64,000 bases of DNA from Acetobacteraceae bacterium. Its GTDB lineage: Bacteria > Pseudomonadota > Alphaproteobacteria > Acetobacterales > Acetobacteraceae. Positions 17,401 through 25,390 of the stretch are shown here, piece by piece. Position numbers and translations under genes: made by a program. The notes below the pieces were generated by a model. That model ran no database searches, was not told the origin of the DNA, and was given only the letters and a program-made list of their open reading frames with translations. The DNA is taken from positions 18,475-82,474 of the forward strand of contig JASHOA010000059.1 in assembly GCA_030041375.1 (NCBI GenBank). The letters are read 5' to 3'. How positions within the stretch are numbered: the first letter of the stretch is position 1; each line of letters begins with the position of its first letter.

Positions 17401-17490
17401 ATCGCTGAAGAATGCCGGATGGCGCCGATTGTCTTACGCTGTCGTGCCGGGCTTTCGGTGTCGGAGAATAAGGTTCGCACGCTGGCTTGA
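14410..17490 (+). CDS. Class III adenylate cyclase fused to AAA ATPase and TPR-like region
   Basis: 1026 residues. In order: a zinc ribbon (Cys6, Cys9, Cys20, Cys23); a class III nucleotide cyclase domain (about 40-215) with YVTVLFADIVNST and VGDGVLAFFG carrying the two metal-binding aspartates; an AAA/STAND-type ATPase with Walker A GDAGAGKSR (Lys271) and Walker B LLLIEDLQWSDEE; and a long helical C-terminal half with repeated ALA-rich helices typical of TPR. Such proteins are thought to be signal-responsive cAMP producers. The transition-state Asn of the NxxxR motif is His165 here (VHLAAR, Arg169 kept), so cyclase activity may be weak or lost. It stands 26 bp before a phosphatase-like gene. 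Confidence 0.88.
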   Translation: MAGLICAHCGVANRARASFCDACGRQLRPVTVKVAQLIPEDEVKYVTVLFADIVNSTALVAGVLPDEAQFLLTPAVKIMLASVREFGGTINRVVGDGVLAFFGFPHSQEDHALRACCAAQRMHDEAAQLAVPAALRIGLASGLALLSTGDETALGSHIAFGVTVHLAARLQTMAQPGTTLCPAETKNLAGPAVVMESLGRRAIRGLPIEQEVFAVVRVRQGSQRVDIAASVGLSPYVGRVRELKLLEDCARAAQPGSVMMAAVVGDAGAGKSRLAWRIATSLASQGWRILRAEAISYGRDIPYLLAAALLRSCFGVEGQDERNVDAGKVTAQLPDLVGDERVLATALLSLLDLPLGDAAMEWEALDPLRRREALRESVAQTVRSLARRAPTLLLIEDLQWSDEESLRVLDAVARGPGHLLLLATYRAGFEPSWSHASPTIVRLAPLSRDEMGQLLERAFPDLADSPLRPELIERAAGNPFFLEEMARSARASATAAESGDTPARPAIPATIETVLADRIDRLDRDDKRVLRAASVLGSRFSPIVLQKMFAGRPAKLFQAQLARLRAAGLLRRERLANGEDGFAHALIQEVTYNGLPRGGRRDLHASIVRTITAMGSAHVAEQAETLAFHAFQGEVWDVVAVQARRAGQRAAGRSAYHEAAAFFGQAITAYEHLPGSGQALADQIDLRFELRNALFPTSNIGKSLAYSQQAEWLALQLGDRRRLGWATAFHARDLTLLGHPIEALHVAHRALDVAGSEDDLVATIQSYIGLAAYYRGDYTQSATILRSLVETVERRDWTQRLGLPGPATVFFRGWLGWALARLGEAEEAASVTDIMLRLAEQSTQPLCLTFAHLSRGFALSFADAIEAARAELQVSIDLCRRWEFFAWFTNIASCLGHVLCRRGDVESGIDLLNQAIARTKASGILVSHANELAWLAEGMAAAGDHAASVRTAEEAITVAQSHAERGNEALARVVLAEALMKTGKTGECRVQFQSSLAIAEECRMAPIVLRCRAGLSVSENKVRTLA

Positions 17491-17516
17491 AACCATGTCG
17501 TTCAATGGAGGTCGAA

Positions 17517-17969
17517 ATGGCCGATCCTGAGGGCATCATCAACTGGTACCGGCTGGACGACCGCGTCACCACGTCTGGCCAGCCGACCGAGGAAGAGTTG
17601 GCCGCGATCGCGGCACTCGGCGTTCACCACGTCATCAATTTGGCGCTTCACACGCACGAGAAGGCACTGGCGGACGAAGCGGGGAGCGCGGCGCGCCTCG
17701 GCATGACCTACACCCATATTCCGGTCGACTTCAGTCACCCGACCGAGCAGGATTTCGCGCGTTTCTGCGAAGCATACGAGGCCCTCGGGAACGATCCCGT
17801 TCACGTGCACTGCATCCTGAACTGGCGCGTTTCGGCGTTCTTCTACCGGTATCGCCGCGACGTTCTTGGCATGGACGACGCCGCTGCCCGCGCTCATATG
17901 GATAAAATCTGGCAGCCCGACGGTGTCTGGGAAGCCTTCATCCGCAGCAGTACCCCGAATCAAGCTTGA
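17517..17969 (+). CDS. Small protein-tyrosine-phosphatase-like protein (beta-lactamase-hydrolase-type phosphatase fold)
   Basis: 150 residues. The ATG at 17517 is preceded by a clear GGAGG at 5 nt. Sequence landmarks: WYRLDDRVTTSGQPTEEELAAIAALG at the N-terminus (substrate-loop region of this family), VINLALHTHEKALADE, and the phosphate-binding loop VHVHCILNWRVSAF with the candidate catalytic cysteine; the C-x4-R spacing is that of this subfamily rather than the classical C-x5-R. The substrate is unknown. Its closeness to the cyclase gene suggests a shared transcript, perhaps an adjacent signalling function. Confidence 0.75.
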   Translation: MADPEGIINWYRLDDRVTTSGQPTEEELAAIAALGVHHVINLALHTHEKALADEAGSAARLGMTYTHIPVDFSHPTEQDFARFCEAYEALGNDPVHVHCILNWRVSAFFYRYRRDVLGMDDAAARAHMDKIWQPDGVWEAFIRSSTPNQA

Positions 17970-18211
17970 GTGGCGCACGTCCCCCCGCTCCCGATCGCCA
18001 TCTTTTCCCTTTCCCTCTGGGCCGGGCTCCCGGCAAAGTTCCAGGACTTCGCTGGGGTCCCGGTGAGGGGTCTCCTCTCTCTCCCTCTCCCTCTCCCTCT
18101 GGGAGAGGGGTTGGGGGTGAGGGCGACTCACGCAGCGACAAAAGTGGGTGCTGGTGACTTGAAAGAAGAAAGCGGCGGCCCGGCCAGCGCCTGGCGCTCG
18201 ACGGCCTCGGC
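17970..18211. repeat. Intergenic stretch with CTC-rich hairpin
   Basis: Between the phosphatase gene and repeat A4. At 18071-18123 a run of CCCTCT units faces GGGAGAGGGG, followed by TTGGGGGTGAGGG: a hairpin of a type scattered between genes in many proteobacteria. A weaker related copy is visible just upstream (CCCTCTGGGCC to GGTGAGGGG). No gene is seen. Confidence 0.6.
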
Positions 18212-18316
18212 TAGACCGGTGTCGGGCTGACTGTGCAGCCTGACACCGGTCTCGCGGTTTATTCGAGTCCGCGATTCACGCCCTCCGACGTTTCCGCCTC
18301 GGGCGATCGCGGGCCA
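18212..18316 (+). repeat. Intergenic two-hairpin element A, copy 4
   Basis: 105 bp, in the convergent space between a plus-strand and a minus-strand gene. Hairpin I arms read GACCGGTGTC and GACACCGGTC: both arms differ from copy 1 at the matching position, so pairing is kept. The end (GGGCCA) lies 1 bp from the stop of the next minus-strand gene. Confidence 0.9.
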
Positions 18317-18317
18317 G

Positions 18318-18674
18318 TCAGTTCAGCCGGTCACGCCTTGGGGACATGTCGAGGCCGACCAGGCTGGCCATTGCAGATATCTGCCACGGTTTCACTGCGA
18401 ATGCGATCCTGGCTCCGTCTGGCAGGTGAAGGGTCAGGACCAGACCATGCCGGTCCTGACCGAGCGACCAGCTATCGACCGCGTAGACTTGCTCCACGCC
18501 GCCCGCCAACAATTCGTTCGCGGTTCGGGGCACAGCTGTCAGCACCTTGTTCACGCATTCGACCGGAAGAGAAACCGACACGGCATGGCCGGCGGGATCG
18601 CGCATGCGCAGGCACAGGCGCCGTCCGTTATCGGTTATCTCAACCCAGTTCAGCTCGGCGGCGTGTATCCGCAT
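18318..18674 (-). CDS. Hypothetical protein, 118 residues
   Basis: I do not recognise a family. The product starts MRIHAAELNWVEITDNG and has alternating hydrophobic/charged strands (RRLCLRMRDPAGHAVSVSL; GLVLTLHLPDGARIAFAV), suggesting a small all-beta cytoplasmic protein; no signal peptide or membrane helix. It lies 51 bp downstream of the aldehyde dehydrogenase gene on the same strand and is probably its co-transcribed partner. The reading frame has codon use like its neighbours. Repeat A4 follows its stop at once. Confidence 0.6.
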   Translation of the reverse strand: MRIHAAELNWVEITDNGRRLCLRMRDPAGHAVSVSLPVECVNKVLTAVPRTANELLAGGVEQVYAVDSWSLGQDRHGLVLTLHLPDGARIAFAVKPWQISAMASLVGLDMSPRRDRLN

Positions 18675-18725
18675 CGATCTACCCGGTCACCCATCTCCAG
18701 GCATGGCGCCGCACCTGCCTCGTTG

Positions 18726-20216
18726 TCAGCCCGTCCTGATCCAGACCGCTTTCACATTGAGATACTCTTCGATTTGCTGCTTGCCGCTTTCGCGTCCGTA
18801 ACCGCTCATCTTGTAGCCACCGAACGGCACCGCGGGGTCCATCGCCTGGTAGCAATTGATCCAGACCGTGCCGGCCCGGATGCCGCGCGCCAGCCTGTGC
18901 GCCTTGCCGACGTCCCGCGTCCAAAGCCCGCTGCCGAGGCCGAAGTTGGTCTTGTTGGCACGCTCGATCACCTCGTCGATGTCGGTGAACGGGATCGCCG
19001 AAATGACCGGGCCGAAAATCTCTTCCTGAGCGATGCGCATCTGGTCCTTGACATCGGCGAAGACGGTCGGCGGCACAAAAAAGCCCTTTGCGAAATCGCC
19101 TTCGGTCAAGCGCTCGCCACCTGAGAGCGGCCGCGCCCCTTCCTGCCGGCCGATCGCCAGATAGCTGGTCACCCGGTCAAGCTGCTCGGATGATACCAGC
19201 GGCCCGATCTGAGTTTCCGGATCACTGCTGTTCCCCACGCGCAGCGTGCTGCCGAAAGCGGCAACACGCGCCGTGAACTCGTCATAGATGCGGCGCTCCA
19301 CGAACATCCGTGTGCCAGCGCTGCAAATCTGGCCCGAGTTGGCAAACACCGCCATTCCCGCGCCGGGCACGGCGGCGTCAAGATCGGCATCGGCGAAAAC
19401 CACGTCCGGCGACTTGCCGCCAAGCTCCAGCGACACGCGCTTCAAGTTCCCGGCTGATGCCTCGACAATCTTCTGCCCGGTCAGGTGTGAGCCGGTGAAG
19501 GCCACTTTGTCGACATCGGGATGCCGGGCAAGCGCAGCACCCGCGGTTTCCCCGTAGCCTGGTACCACGTTCACCACGCCGGGTGGAACGCCGGCTTCCT
19601 GGCAGAGCTCGGCAACCCGCAAGGGAGTGAGCGGCGCCTCCTCGGCCGGTTTGAGGACGACAGTGCAGCCGGTCACCAGCGCCGGCCCGATTTTCCAGAT
19701 CGTTGCACCGAGTGGTCCGTTCCACGGAATGATGGCGCCGACCACGCCGACGGGCTCCTTCAGTGTGAAGCTGACATATTCGCCCGGCAGCGAGTTCTCG
19801 ATCGTTTCGCCGTAGATCGCGGTCGCCTGGCCGGCATAGTAGCGCAGCATACCGAGCACGCGGCGTCGCGAGCCACGCGTCCGGCTGATCGGTCCACCCA
19901 TGTCGAGCGTGTCGAGCGCCGCCAACTCCTCGAAATTCTGCTCGACCAGGTCGGCAAGCTTCAGGAGCAGGTGCTGACGTTCGAACGGCTTGAATTTGCT
20001 CCAGGGGCCCGTGAAGGCGTGCCGGGCGGCCGCCACCGCTCGATCGATGTCCTCAGCGTCGCCCTCGGCCACCGCGGCAAGCACCTCGCCGGTCGAAGGG
20101 TTGATCGTATCGAAAGTCTTGCCGGATGCGGCTTCGGCCCACTTGCCATCGATGAACAGACGCTTCGGCTTGCCGGTCAAAAACGGGTGTCGGAGTGTCT
20201 GGACTGCCACGGTCAT
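18726..20216 (-). CDS. Aldehyde dehydrogenase family protein, NAD(P)+-dependent
   Basis: 496 residues, full-length ALDH superfamily. Rossmann region with IIPWNGPL (catalytic Asn), KPAEEAPLTPL, FTGSHLTGQKIV, general-base Glu in SLELGGKSP, nucleophile Cys in NSGQICSAGTR, and the closing PFGGYKMSGYGRE. These features match broad-range betaine/phenylacetaldehyde-type dehydrogenases that oxidise an aldehyde to the acid. The ATG at 20216 follows GAGAGGG at 8 nt; a TTG one codon earlier is not needed. It lies downstream of a secreted SMP-30-like protein and upstream of a hypothetical gene. Substrate not assignable. Confidence 0.92.
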   Translation of the reverse strand: MTVAVQTLRHPFLTGKPKRLFIDGKWAEAASGKTFDTINPSTGEVLAAVAEGDAEDIDRAVAAARHAFTGPWSKFKPFERQHLLLKLADLVEQNFEELAALDTLDMGGPISRTRGSRRRVLGMLRYYAGQATAIYGETIENSLPGEYVSFTLKEPVGVVGAIIPWNGPLGATIWKIGPALVTGCTVVLKPAEEAPLTPLRVAELCQEAGVPPGVVNVVPGYGETAGAALARHPDVDKVAFTGSHLTGQKIVEASAGNLKRVSLELGGKSPDVVFADADLDAAVPGAGMAVFANSGQICSAGTRMFVERRIYDEFTARVAAFGSTLRVGNSSDPETQIGPLVSSEQLDRVTSYLAIGRQEGARPLSGGERLTEGDFAKGFFVPPTVFADVKDQMRIAQEEIFGPVISAIPFTDIDEVIERANKTNFGLGSGLWTRDVGKAHRLARGIRAGTVWINCYQAMDPAVPFGGYKMSGYGRESGKQQIEEYLNVKAVWIRTG

Positions 20217-20406
20217 CAAAGTTGCCCTCTCATTTCGTTGACGAAAGCCACGCTCCTTGGAACGACACCGGCATTATCGAACAAAGCAGCTCCCCGGTCA
20301 TCGGCACGGGCGTCCAGGTCCGCAACTCCGTCCCCGGCCACTGGCGCTGGCTGCCGGCCGTTCGAGGGATCAGGCACGGCGAACGCCTCGCTCCCGGCCC
20401 GGCCCT

Positions 20407-21417
20407 CTATTGCGAGAGCGGCTGTGGGAGCCGCACCGGGTAAACCCGGAACGGGAGCTGCGGCGGACCGTTCTTCTTCGGATCGAACAGGCTGGTCAGC
20501 TGGCCTTCGAGCACCCAGCCGATATTGCCGACCTGCACCACCGAAACCGGCGTCCGGAAGCCGTCTTTGACCACCTGGACTTTGGCTTTGTCCCCCTCGG
20601 GCGTGATGATGTCCAGATTCCCGGTGCCCTCGATCATCAGGAGCTGGCTATTGCCGAATTTGCGCAAGCCGTCGCACAAGGCGATCGGTTGCGACGGCCG
20701 GAGCTCCGTCACCTTTCCTGCGCTGCCGTCTTGGTTGATGTCGATGCGGAACAACTTGTTGCCATTGTACAGATTGACATAGAGATTGCCGTCGCCGCCG
20801 AATGCGATACCGTCGAGACCAGCGCCATTCTTGACGGTGAAGCGGTCGTCGGTGGCCCAGATCTCGAACTGCCTGGCGCCGGGCTTCAGGCGCAGGACAT
20901 GCGGCTGCCACGAATCCGTTACGTAGGCAGAGCCATCGGCGCCGATGACGATATCGTTGCACAAGCTGCGGTCGCCCGGCAGCGGATAGCTCGCCTTCAG
21001 TCGCCCGGTCTTAAGGTCGAACGCCTTCAACTGGGTCGGCTTCTGTCCAGGAACCGAGATACCTGCCGATGACAGGTCGGTCGAGCATACCCACAATGTC
21101 CCGGATTTCTCGTCTGCAAGCACGCCGAGCACTGAGAGCAGGCCAGCCGATGCCTGCTTGATCCAGAGATTCGCGGTCGAAGAACCCGAAGCCGCCCGGT
21201 AGATGTTGCCTCCCGCCAGGCTGCCCATGATGAGCGTGCCGTCAGAAGTGGCAGTGATGCTCTCCGGGTAGACATGGTCGCCTGGAATGGCAACTGTGCT
21301 CGGAGCAGCCCTTGCGAGGCCGCTTCCAAAGCCTAGCGCAAGAACGGCCACCGCCAGTAGGGAGTTGAATCGGCTGGCTTGGCCAGCACGTGTCCACGGT
21401 CCATCTTTGCGAAACAT
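20407..21417 (-). CDS. Secreted SMP-30/gluconolactonase-like beta-propeller protein
   Basis: 336 residues. The ATG at 21417 is preceded by a very strong GGGAGGGGG. Residues about 15-38 form a signal peptide (LLAVAVLALGFGSGLARAA), so the protein is exported. The rest is a six-bladed propeller of the SMP-30/strictosidine-synthase type, with repeats such as GTLWVCSTDL, LCNDIVIGADGSAYVTDSW and LDGIAFGGDGNLYVNLYNGNKLF, where acidic residues could bind calcium. Family members are lactonases or binding proteins; function here is unassigned. The downstream ALDH gene is 190 bp away, so it could be separately transcribed. Confidence 0.8.
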   Translation of the reverse strand: MFRKDGPWTRAGQASRFNSLLAVAVLALGFGSGLARAAPSTVAIPGDHVYPESITATSDGTLIMGSLAGGNIYRAASGSSTANLWIKQASAGLLSVLGVLADEKSGTLWVCSTDLSSAGISVPGQKPTQLKAFDLKTGRLKASYPLPGDRSLCNDIVIGADGSAYVTDSWQPHVLRLKPGARQFEIWATDDRFTVKNGAGLDGIAFGGDGNLYVNLYNGNKLFRIDINQDGSAGKVTELRPSQPIALCDGLRKFGNSQLLMIEGTGNLDIITPEGDKAKVQVVKDGFRTPVSVVQVGNIGWVLEGQLTSLFDPKKNGPPQLPFRVYPVRLPQPLSQ

Positions 21418-21684
21418 AACTTTCCCCCTCCCGAAGCGTTATGTCCGGTTGTATATAACGTCGGGATGGGGGAAATGGCTAGAGGCATTCGACCTCCCGC
21501 GCTCTCGCAGTTTCCCAAGGGATCATTCTCTTACCGGGTCGTCGACAACGAAGCCCAGGGTCAGCCTCGATTGACCCGATCCACGGCCTTGCGGGCGCCG
21601 GGCGCGAGACTATGACTCGTCGTCAGGATGCCTGCGGCCGCACGGTGAGCCTCCCCGCGGTTGCGGCCGGAAATCGAATGTCCC
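21418..21684. promoter_or_regulatory. Upstream region of the SMP-30-like gene
   Basis: No gene is visible in this 267 bp. A short inverted repeat CGTTAT / ATAACG (21438-21460) lies just upstream of the ribosome site of the minus-strand SMP-30-like gene and could be an operator or overlap its promoter; this is a weak call. Confidence 0.3.
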
Positions 21685-22392
21685 TCATCCGTGCGTATGG
21701 CCCCGGACAGGCTCGCGCTGGCCGGCGGAGTAGCGCCGCTCGAGCCACGCCTGCCCGAGCATCAGTGCCGAAACAATCGCAAGATAATAGACCAGCGCCA
21801 CTGCGTAGAGTTCGGTGAAGCGGAAGGTGACCGAGATTTCCCGCGTGGTCACCGCCAGAAGCTCCTGCAGGCTGATCACCGAGGCAAGCGAGGTCACTTT
21901 CAAAAGCGTAATGAATTCGTTGGCCGTGGGAGGAATGGCCACCCGGATCGCCTGCGGCAGGATGACGAGGCGAAAGCACTGCACGCGCGAGAGCCCGAGG
22001 GCGGCGCCCGCGTCGCGCTGTTCGGCCGGCACCGCGGCGAGTGCGGCGCGACTGATCTCAGCCTGGTACGCGCCTTCGTTCAGGCTGAGCGCAATCCAGG
22101 CGGCGAGGAACGGCGTGAACCAGTGCTCCCGGAAGACCGGCAGAATTTGCGGCAGCGCGTTCCACACGAAGAGAAGCTGCAACAGTGTCGGCGCGCCGCG
22201 AAAGAACCAGATGTAGATCTTCGCGAAGCTGCGGAGCGTACGCCGCCGTGCCGCGCTGAGCAGGGCAAGCACCAGCCCGAACGCGATCCCTGCCGCGTGC
22301 GAGACGATCGTCAGCGCCAGCGAGATCAGCGCCCCTTGCAGGATCGGCCAGGAGAAGAGTGCACTCCAGAAGACGTGCGCATCGAAGCTCAT
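21685..22392 (-). CDS. Polar amino acid ABC transporter permease (HisM/GlnP type)
   Basis: 235 residues with several membrane helices and the family's EAA loop (GAALGLSRVQCFRLVILPQAIR), which contacts the ATPase. Also seen: FFRGAPTLLQLLFVW and LNEGAYQAEISRAAL, typical of the His/Glu/Gln family. It lies 28 bp downstream of the solute-binding protein gene, so they form one operon. No ATPase gene is adjacent, and no second permease; the ATPase must be encoded elsewhere or shared. ATG at 22392. Confidence 0.9.
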   Translation of the reverse strand: MSFDAHVFWSALFSWPILQGALISLALTIVSHAAGIAFGLVLALLSAARRRTLRSFAKIYIWFFRGAPTLLQLLFVWNALPQILPVFREHWFTPFLAAWIALSLNEGAYQAEISRAALAAVPAEQRDAGAALGLSRVQCFRLVILPQAIRVAIPPTANEFITLLKVTSLASVISLQELLAVTTREISVTFRFTELYAVALVYYLAIVSALMLGQAWLERRYSAGQREPVRGHTHG

Positions 22393-22420
22393 CGTCCCCT
22401 GCTCGGGCCGGGGGCTCGGA

Positions 22421-23221
22421 TCAGTCGAGCGGCGCGGTTGCGTCCACCTCGGGCAGGTGCCACTTCGTCGCCAGCTTCCCGACCACGCCGTCCTTGCGCA
22501 GTTGGTCCACTTCGCTCTCGATCAGCACCCTGTCCGCCGGGCTTTTGCGGAAGTAGATGCCGAAGGAATCGGTCGGCGGATAGGCGTAGGCGATCTTGAA
22601 CTTGCCCGGCTCGACGACTGCCCGATACGCCGCTTCCGTGTCCTGGGTGATGCCGGCCTGGGCACGGCCGGTCAGAAGCTGCTCGGCGACGTCGGTTCCT
22701 TTGGGGTAGGCCTGGATCGTGAGCGCGGGCTTGCCGGCGGAGGCAAACTCTTTGGCGAGCGCCCGCGCCCGCTGCTCATAGACCGTGCCGGACTGCACAG
22801 CCAGCACCTTGCCGGCAAGGTCGTCCGGCCCGTGCACCGAACTGTTGTCCGCGCGCACCAGCAGCACCATCGAAGATCGCAGATACGGCACCGCATCGAA
22901 CACCTTGGTGCGCGCCGGTGTCACGAACATCCCGCTGATCACGAAATCGCAGCGTCCGCCGCCGAGCCCGGGCAGAAGGCCAGTGAATTCCAGCGATTCC
23001 ACTGTGAACTTCGCGCCCCAGATCTTGGCCAGCGCCGCCCCGAGATCAATGTCGAACCCGACCGGGGTCTTGTCGCCCGGGTGCGTATACATCTCCATCG
23101 GCGGATAGGTGGGATCGGTGCACATCGTCACCTGCCCGCCATGGATGAAGGAGGGGGAAGCGGCCCGCGCCGCCATCGGAAGCAGGGCCAGGGCCAGAGC
23201 AAGCAAGCGGACGAACTTCAT
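22421..23221 (-). CDS. Polar amino acid ABC transporter substrate-binding protein
   Basis: 266 residues. The ATG at 23221 follows GGGAGGAT at 5 nt; longer openings are not needed. Signal peptide (MKFVRLLALALALLPMAARA) then a type II periplasmic binding fold of family 3: TMCTDPTYPPMEMY, GFDIDLGAALAKIWG, FTGLLPGLGGGRCDFVISGMFVTPAR and a C-terminal DSFGIYFRKS. It should deliver a small polar compound, most likely an amino acid or derivative, to the permease gene that follows by 28 bp. Confidence 0.9.
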   Translation of the reverse strand: MKFVRLLALALALLPMAARAASPSFIHGGQVTMCTDPTYPPMEMYTHPGDKTPVGFDIDLGAALAKIWGAKFTVESLEFTGLLPGLGGGRCDFVISGMFVTPARTKVFDAVPYLRSSMVLLVRADNSSVHGPDDLAGKVLAVQSGTVYEQRARALAKEFASAGKPALTIQAYPKGTDVAEQLLTGRAQAGITQDTEAAYRAVVEPGKFKIAYAYPPTDSFGIYFRKSPADRVLIESEVDQLRKDGVVGKLATKWHLPEVDATAPLD

Positions 23222-23311
23222 GCGAATCCTCCCATGCCATTTGTGAAGCCCCGGAGCGGGCGAGGATAAGCGCATTCGTTCGGCCTTACCAGCGAGCGTG
23301 GCCGGCAATAT

Positions 23312-24112
23312 TCAGCCCCGTGAGCGCTCGATTCCCACGCTTGCGACAAGGAAGAACCGATGGAATGGGAAAAAGGTCCTCCCATCTGCGCGCTCGGGAT
23401 AATGCGGGCGAAGCGAAGCGGCGTAGGCTTCGCGGAAGGCGCTTCGCAGAGGTTCATCGAGGGCTGCGAGATAGGGACGAAGGCTCGTGCCCATCGCCCA
23501 TTGCAGCACCGCGTCAGGCCCGGTGAGCACCTGGAAGTAGGTCGTCTCCCAGAGTTCGAGGGAAGCCGCGAGAGGCTCGAGAAGGTCCCAGTACTCGCCT
23601 GGATCGAGGATCGGCTGCACCCGTCCGATGCCCGAGAGCGCCTCCGCCCATGACCCCATCTTCGCGACTTCCTGTTGCAGGGTGCGGAAGGGGGCCCGAT
23701 CCATTGCCGGCATCTGCACGGCAAGGAAGCCGCCGGGAGCAAGCGCGGAGACCAGGCGCGGGAAGAGATGCCGATGATCGGCAAGCCAATGCAGCGCCGC
23801 GTTCGAATAGATGATATCGGGCCGCCGCGCCGGGACGAAGTGGGCAATGTCCGCGACCTCGAACCGGCAGTGAGGCAGCATCTGTCGCGCACTGGCGAGC
23901 ATTGCCTCGGAGCCGTCCACGGCGAGAATATCCGCCTCCGGCCAGCGCTTTTTCAGCATCGCCGTGACATTGCCGGCGCCGCAGCCGAGATCGATCACGT
24001 GCCCCGGAGCGGCCAGCGGAATGCGCGCCAGGAGATCGAGCGCCGGCCTCACGCGTTCGGATCCGAAGCGCAGATATTGCGCGGGATCCCACATCGCTGC
24101 CGGCATCCGCAC
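23312..24112 (-). CDS. tam: Trans-aconitate 2-methyltransferase
   Basis: About 260 residues, SAM-dependent methyltransferase (EC 2.1.1.144) that methylates trans-aconitate, a spontaneous by-product that inhibits the citric acid cycle. Seen: WDPAQYLRFGSERVRPALDLLARIPL, SAM motif VIDLGCGAGNVTAML, acidic VDGSEAML, IIYSNAALHWLADH and GGFLAVQMP, all closely like E. coli Tam. The start is ambiguous: a GTG at 24112, or ATGs at 24106 and 24094 (MWDPAQY, the commonest family start). It begins right after the stop of a tiny membrane protein gene, so they are coupled. Confidence 0.9.
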   Translation of the reverse strand: MRMPAAMWDPAQYLRFGSERVRPALDLLARIPLAAPGHVIDLGCGAGNVTAMLKKRWPEADILAVDGSEAMLASARQMLPHCRFEVADIAHFVPARRPDIIYSNAALHWLADHRHLFPRLVSALAPGGFLAVQMPAMDRAPFRTLQQEVAKMGSWAEALSGIGRVQPILDPGEYWDLLEPLAASLELWETTYFQVLTGPDAVLQWAMGTSLRPYLAALDEPLRSAFREAYAASLRPHYPERADGRTFFPFHRFFLVASVGIERSRG

Positions 24113-24113
24113 G

Positions 24114-24302
24114 TCAATGCCGGTCGCGGTCGATGCGATCGAATGCCGACTTGATCAGCCAGAACGCATAGGCGATGGCGGCGAGGAAAATCAGGAACCC
24201 GATGGTGCCGCCTGGGTCGCCTTGAGAAAGAGAGGCCTCGATCAGTGCCAGCACACCGACGAGCCCTGCCAACGCGAGCTGCAGCCAGAAGGAGAGAGCC
24301 AC
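24114..24302 (-). CDS. Small two-helix membrane protein
   Basis: 62 residues from a GTG at 24302 that has a GGAGG ribosome site 5 nt upstream; the longer ATG opening at 24368 has none. The product has two hydrophobic helices (FWLQLALAGLVGVLALIEA and GFLIFLAAIAYAFWLI) joined by SLSQGDPGG, with a charged tail (DRIDRDRH). No family recognised. Its stop lies directly before the tam start, and the patatin-like gene is 75 bp upstream on the same strand. Confidence 0.55.
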   Translation of the reverse strand: MALSFWLQLALAGLVGVLALIEASLSQGDPGGTIGFLIFLAAIAYAFWLIKSAFDRIDRDRH

Positions 24303-24377
24303 CCTTGCCTCCGTCGATCCCGGGAGAAGAGCGGCTGCAGCATTACCGGGGCGCAGAAGAGCCGGCAATCGGGGTCG

Positions 24378-25319
24378 TCATGACGCGGCGACGCCGCGGC
24401 TGGCCCCCTCTCTCTTGCGCACCGTCTCCCGGCCGGCGGCGAACAATGCGCGCATGACATTCTCCTCCGCGTTGAGCTTGGAAGAGATCGGAAGCGCGGC
24501 CAGCGCTTCGTCCGGCTCGTAATTGGTGAGGCGGATGGAACGCGGCAGCATTACAAGCTCCACTTCGAGCGCGCGCTGAAAGGCGATCTCGTTCTGCCGA
24601 TTCAATATTTCTGCCTGTGTTCCGGGCCGGCCCGGACGCCGCCTCGGTTGGGCACGGATCAGCACGAGTTCGTCGGGCAGGTCCGGCCGGAGCAGCGGCT
24701 GAAGCGGCGGGTTGGCCGAATAGGCACCGTCCCAAAGAATCCGGCCCTCGATCTCGACGGGTGGAAACAGGAACGGCAGGCATGCCGAGGCCAGTAACAC
24801 CTCGGCCGTAATCTCCTCGTTGCGGAACAGGACCGGCGCCCCGGTTTCGACGTCGGTCGCCGCCACAATCAGGCGCGGCGCTGCATGGCTCGCGAGAAGG
24901 CTCCGATCCAGAAGCTCGGAAATCAAAGGACGGAGCGGGTTATGGCCGAGCGGGTTGAGTTGCTCCGGCGAGAACAGCCGCATCGCCGTCTCGACCCCTT
25001 TCCAGAGCGGGTTCCTGGAAAGGTCCGCGCCCCAGAGCCAGCGCGCCAGCGGACCGTTGCTGAGCCCGCTTGCCGCGTGCGCCTCCGCGACCCGCTCCCA
25101 GAGCCGCTTCACTGCTTCGCGTGCCCCCTCCGGCCCACCGCCAGCCCAACCCTGGGCCAGCATGGTGCCGATCAGCGCGCCCGAGGACACGCCCGAGACG
25201 CGGTCCGGGGCAAGTCCGGTCTCCAGCAGGCGATCGACGATGCCGGCACTGAAAGCGCCATGCGCTCCTCCTCCTTGCAGGGCCAGGGCGACCGCGCGGC
25301 GTCTCTGCATGATCCACAT
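24378..25319 (-). CDS. Patatin-like phospholipase family protein
   Basis: 313 residues. Ser-Asp dyad hydrolase: oxyanion hole ALALQGGGAHGAF, nucleophile elbow GVSSGAL (GxSxG), and catalytic Asp in WDGAYSANPPL. The family removes acyl chains from membrane lipids; bacterial members of this short type are mostly uncharacterised, and no signal peptide or outer-membrane barrel is present, so it is cytoplasmic. The start ATG at 25319 or a second at 25310 are both possible; neither has a strong ribosome site. It heads a same-strand row with the small membrane protein and tam. Confidence 0.88.
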   Translation of the reverse strand: MWIMQRRRAVALALQGGGAHGAFSAGIVDRLLETGLAPDRVSGVSSGALIGTMLAQGWAGGGPEGAREAVKRLWERVAEAHAASGLSNGPLARWLWGADLSRNPLWKGVETAMRLFSPEQLNPLGHNPLRPLISELLDRSLLASHAAPRLIVAATDVETGAPVLFRNEEITAEVLLASACLPFLFPPVEIEGRILWDGAYSANPPLQPLLRPDLPDELVLIRAQPRRRPGRPGTQAEILNRQNEIAFQRALEVELVMLPRSIRLTNYEPDEALAALPISSKLNAEENVMRALFAAGRETVRKREGASRGVAAS

Positions 25320-25390
25320 GGCAGCCTACATGGTGCGCTGCACAACAGGCGCAAACCAGAGAATATTATTGAACAATGACAGTATTTTGG

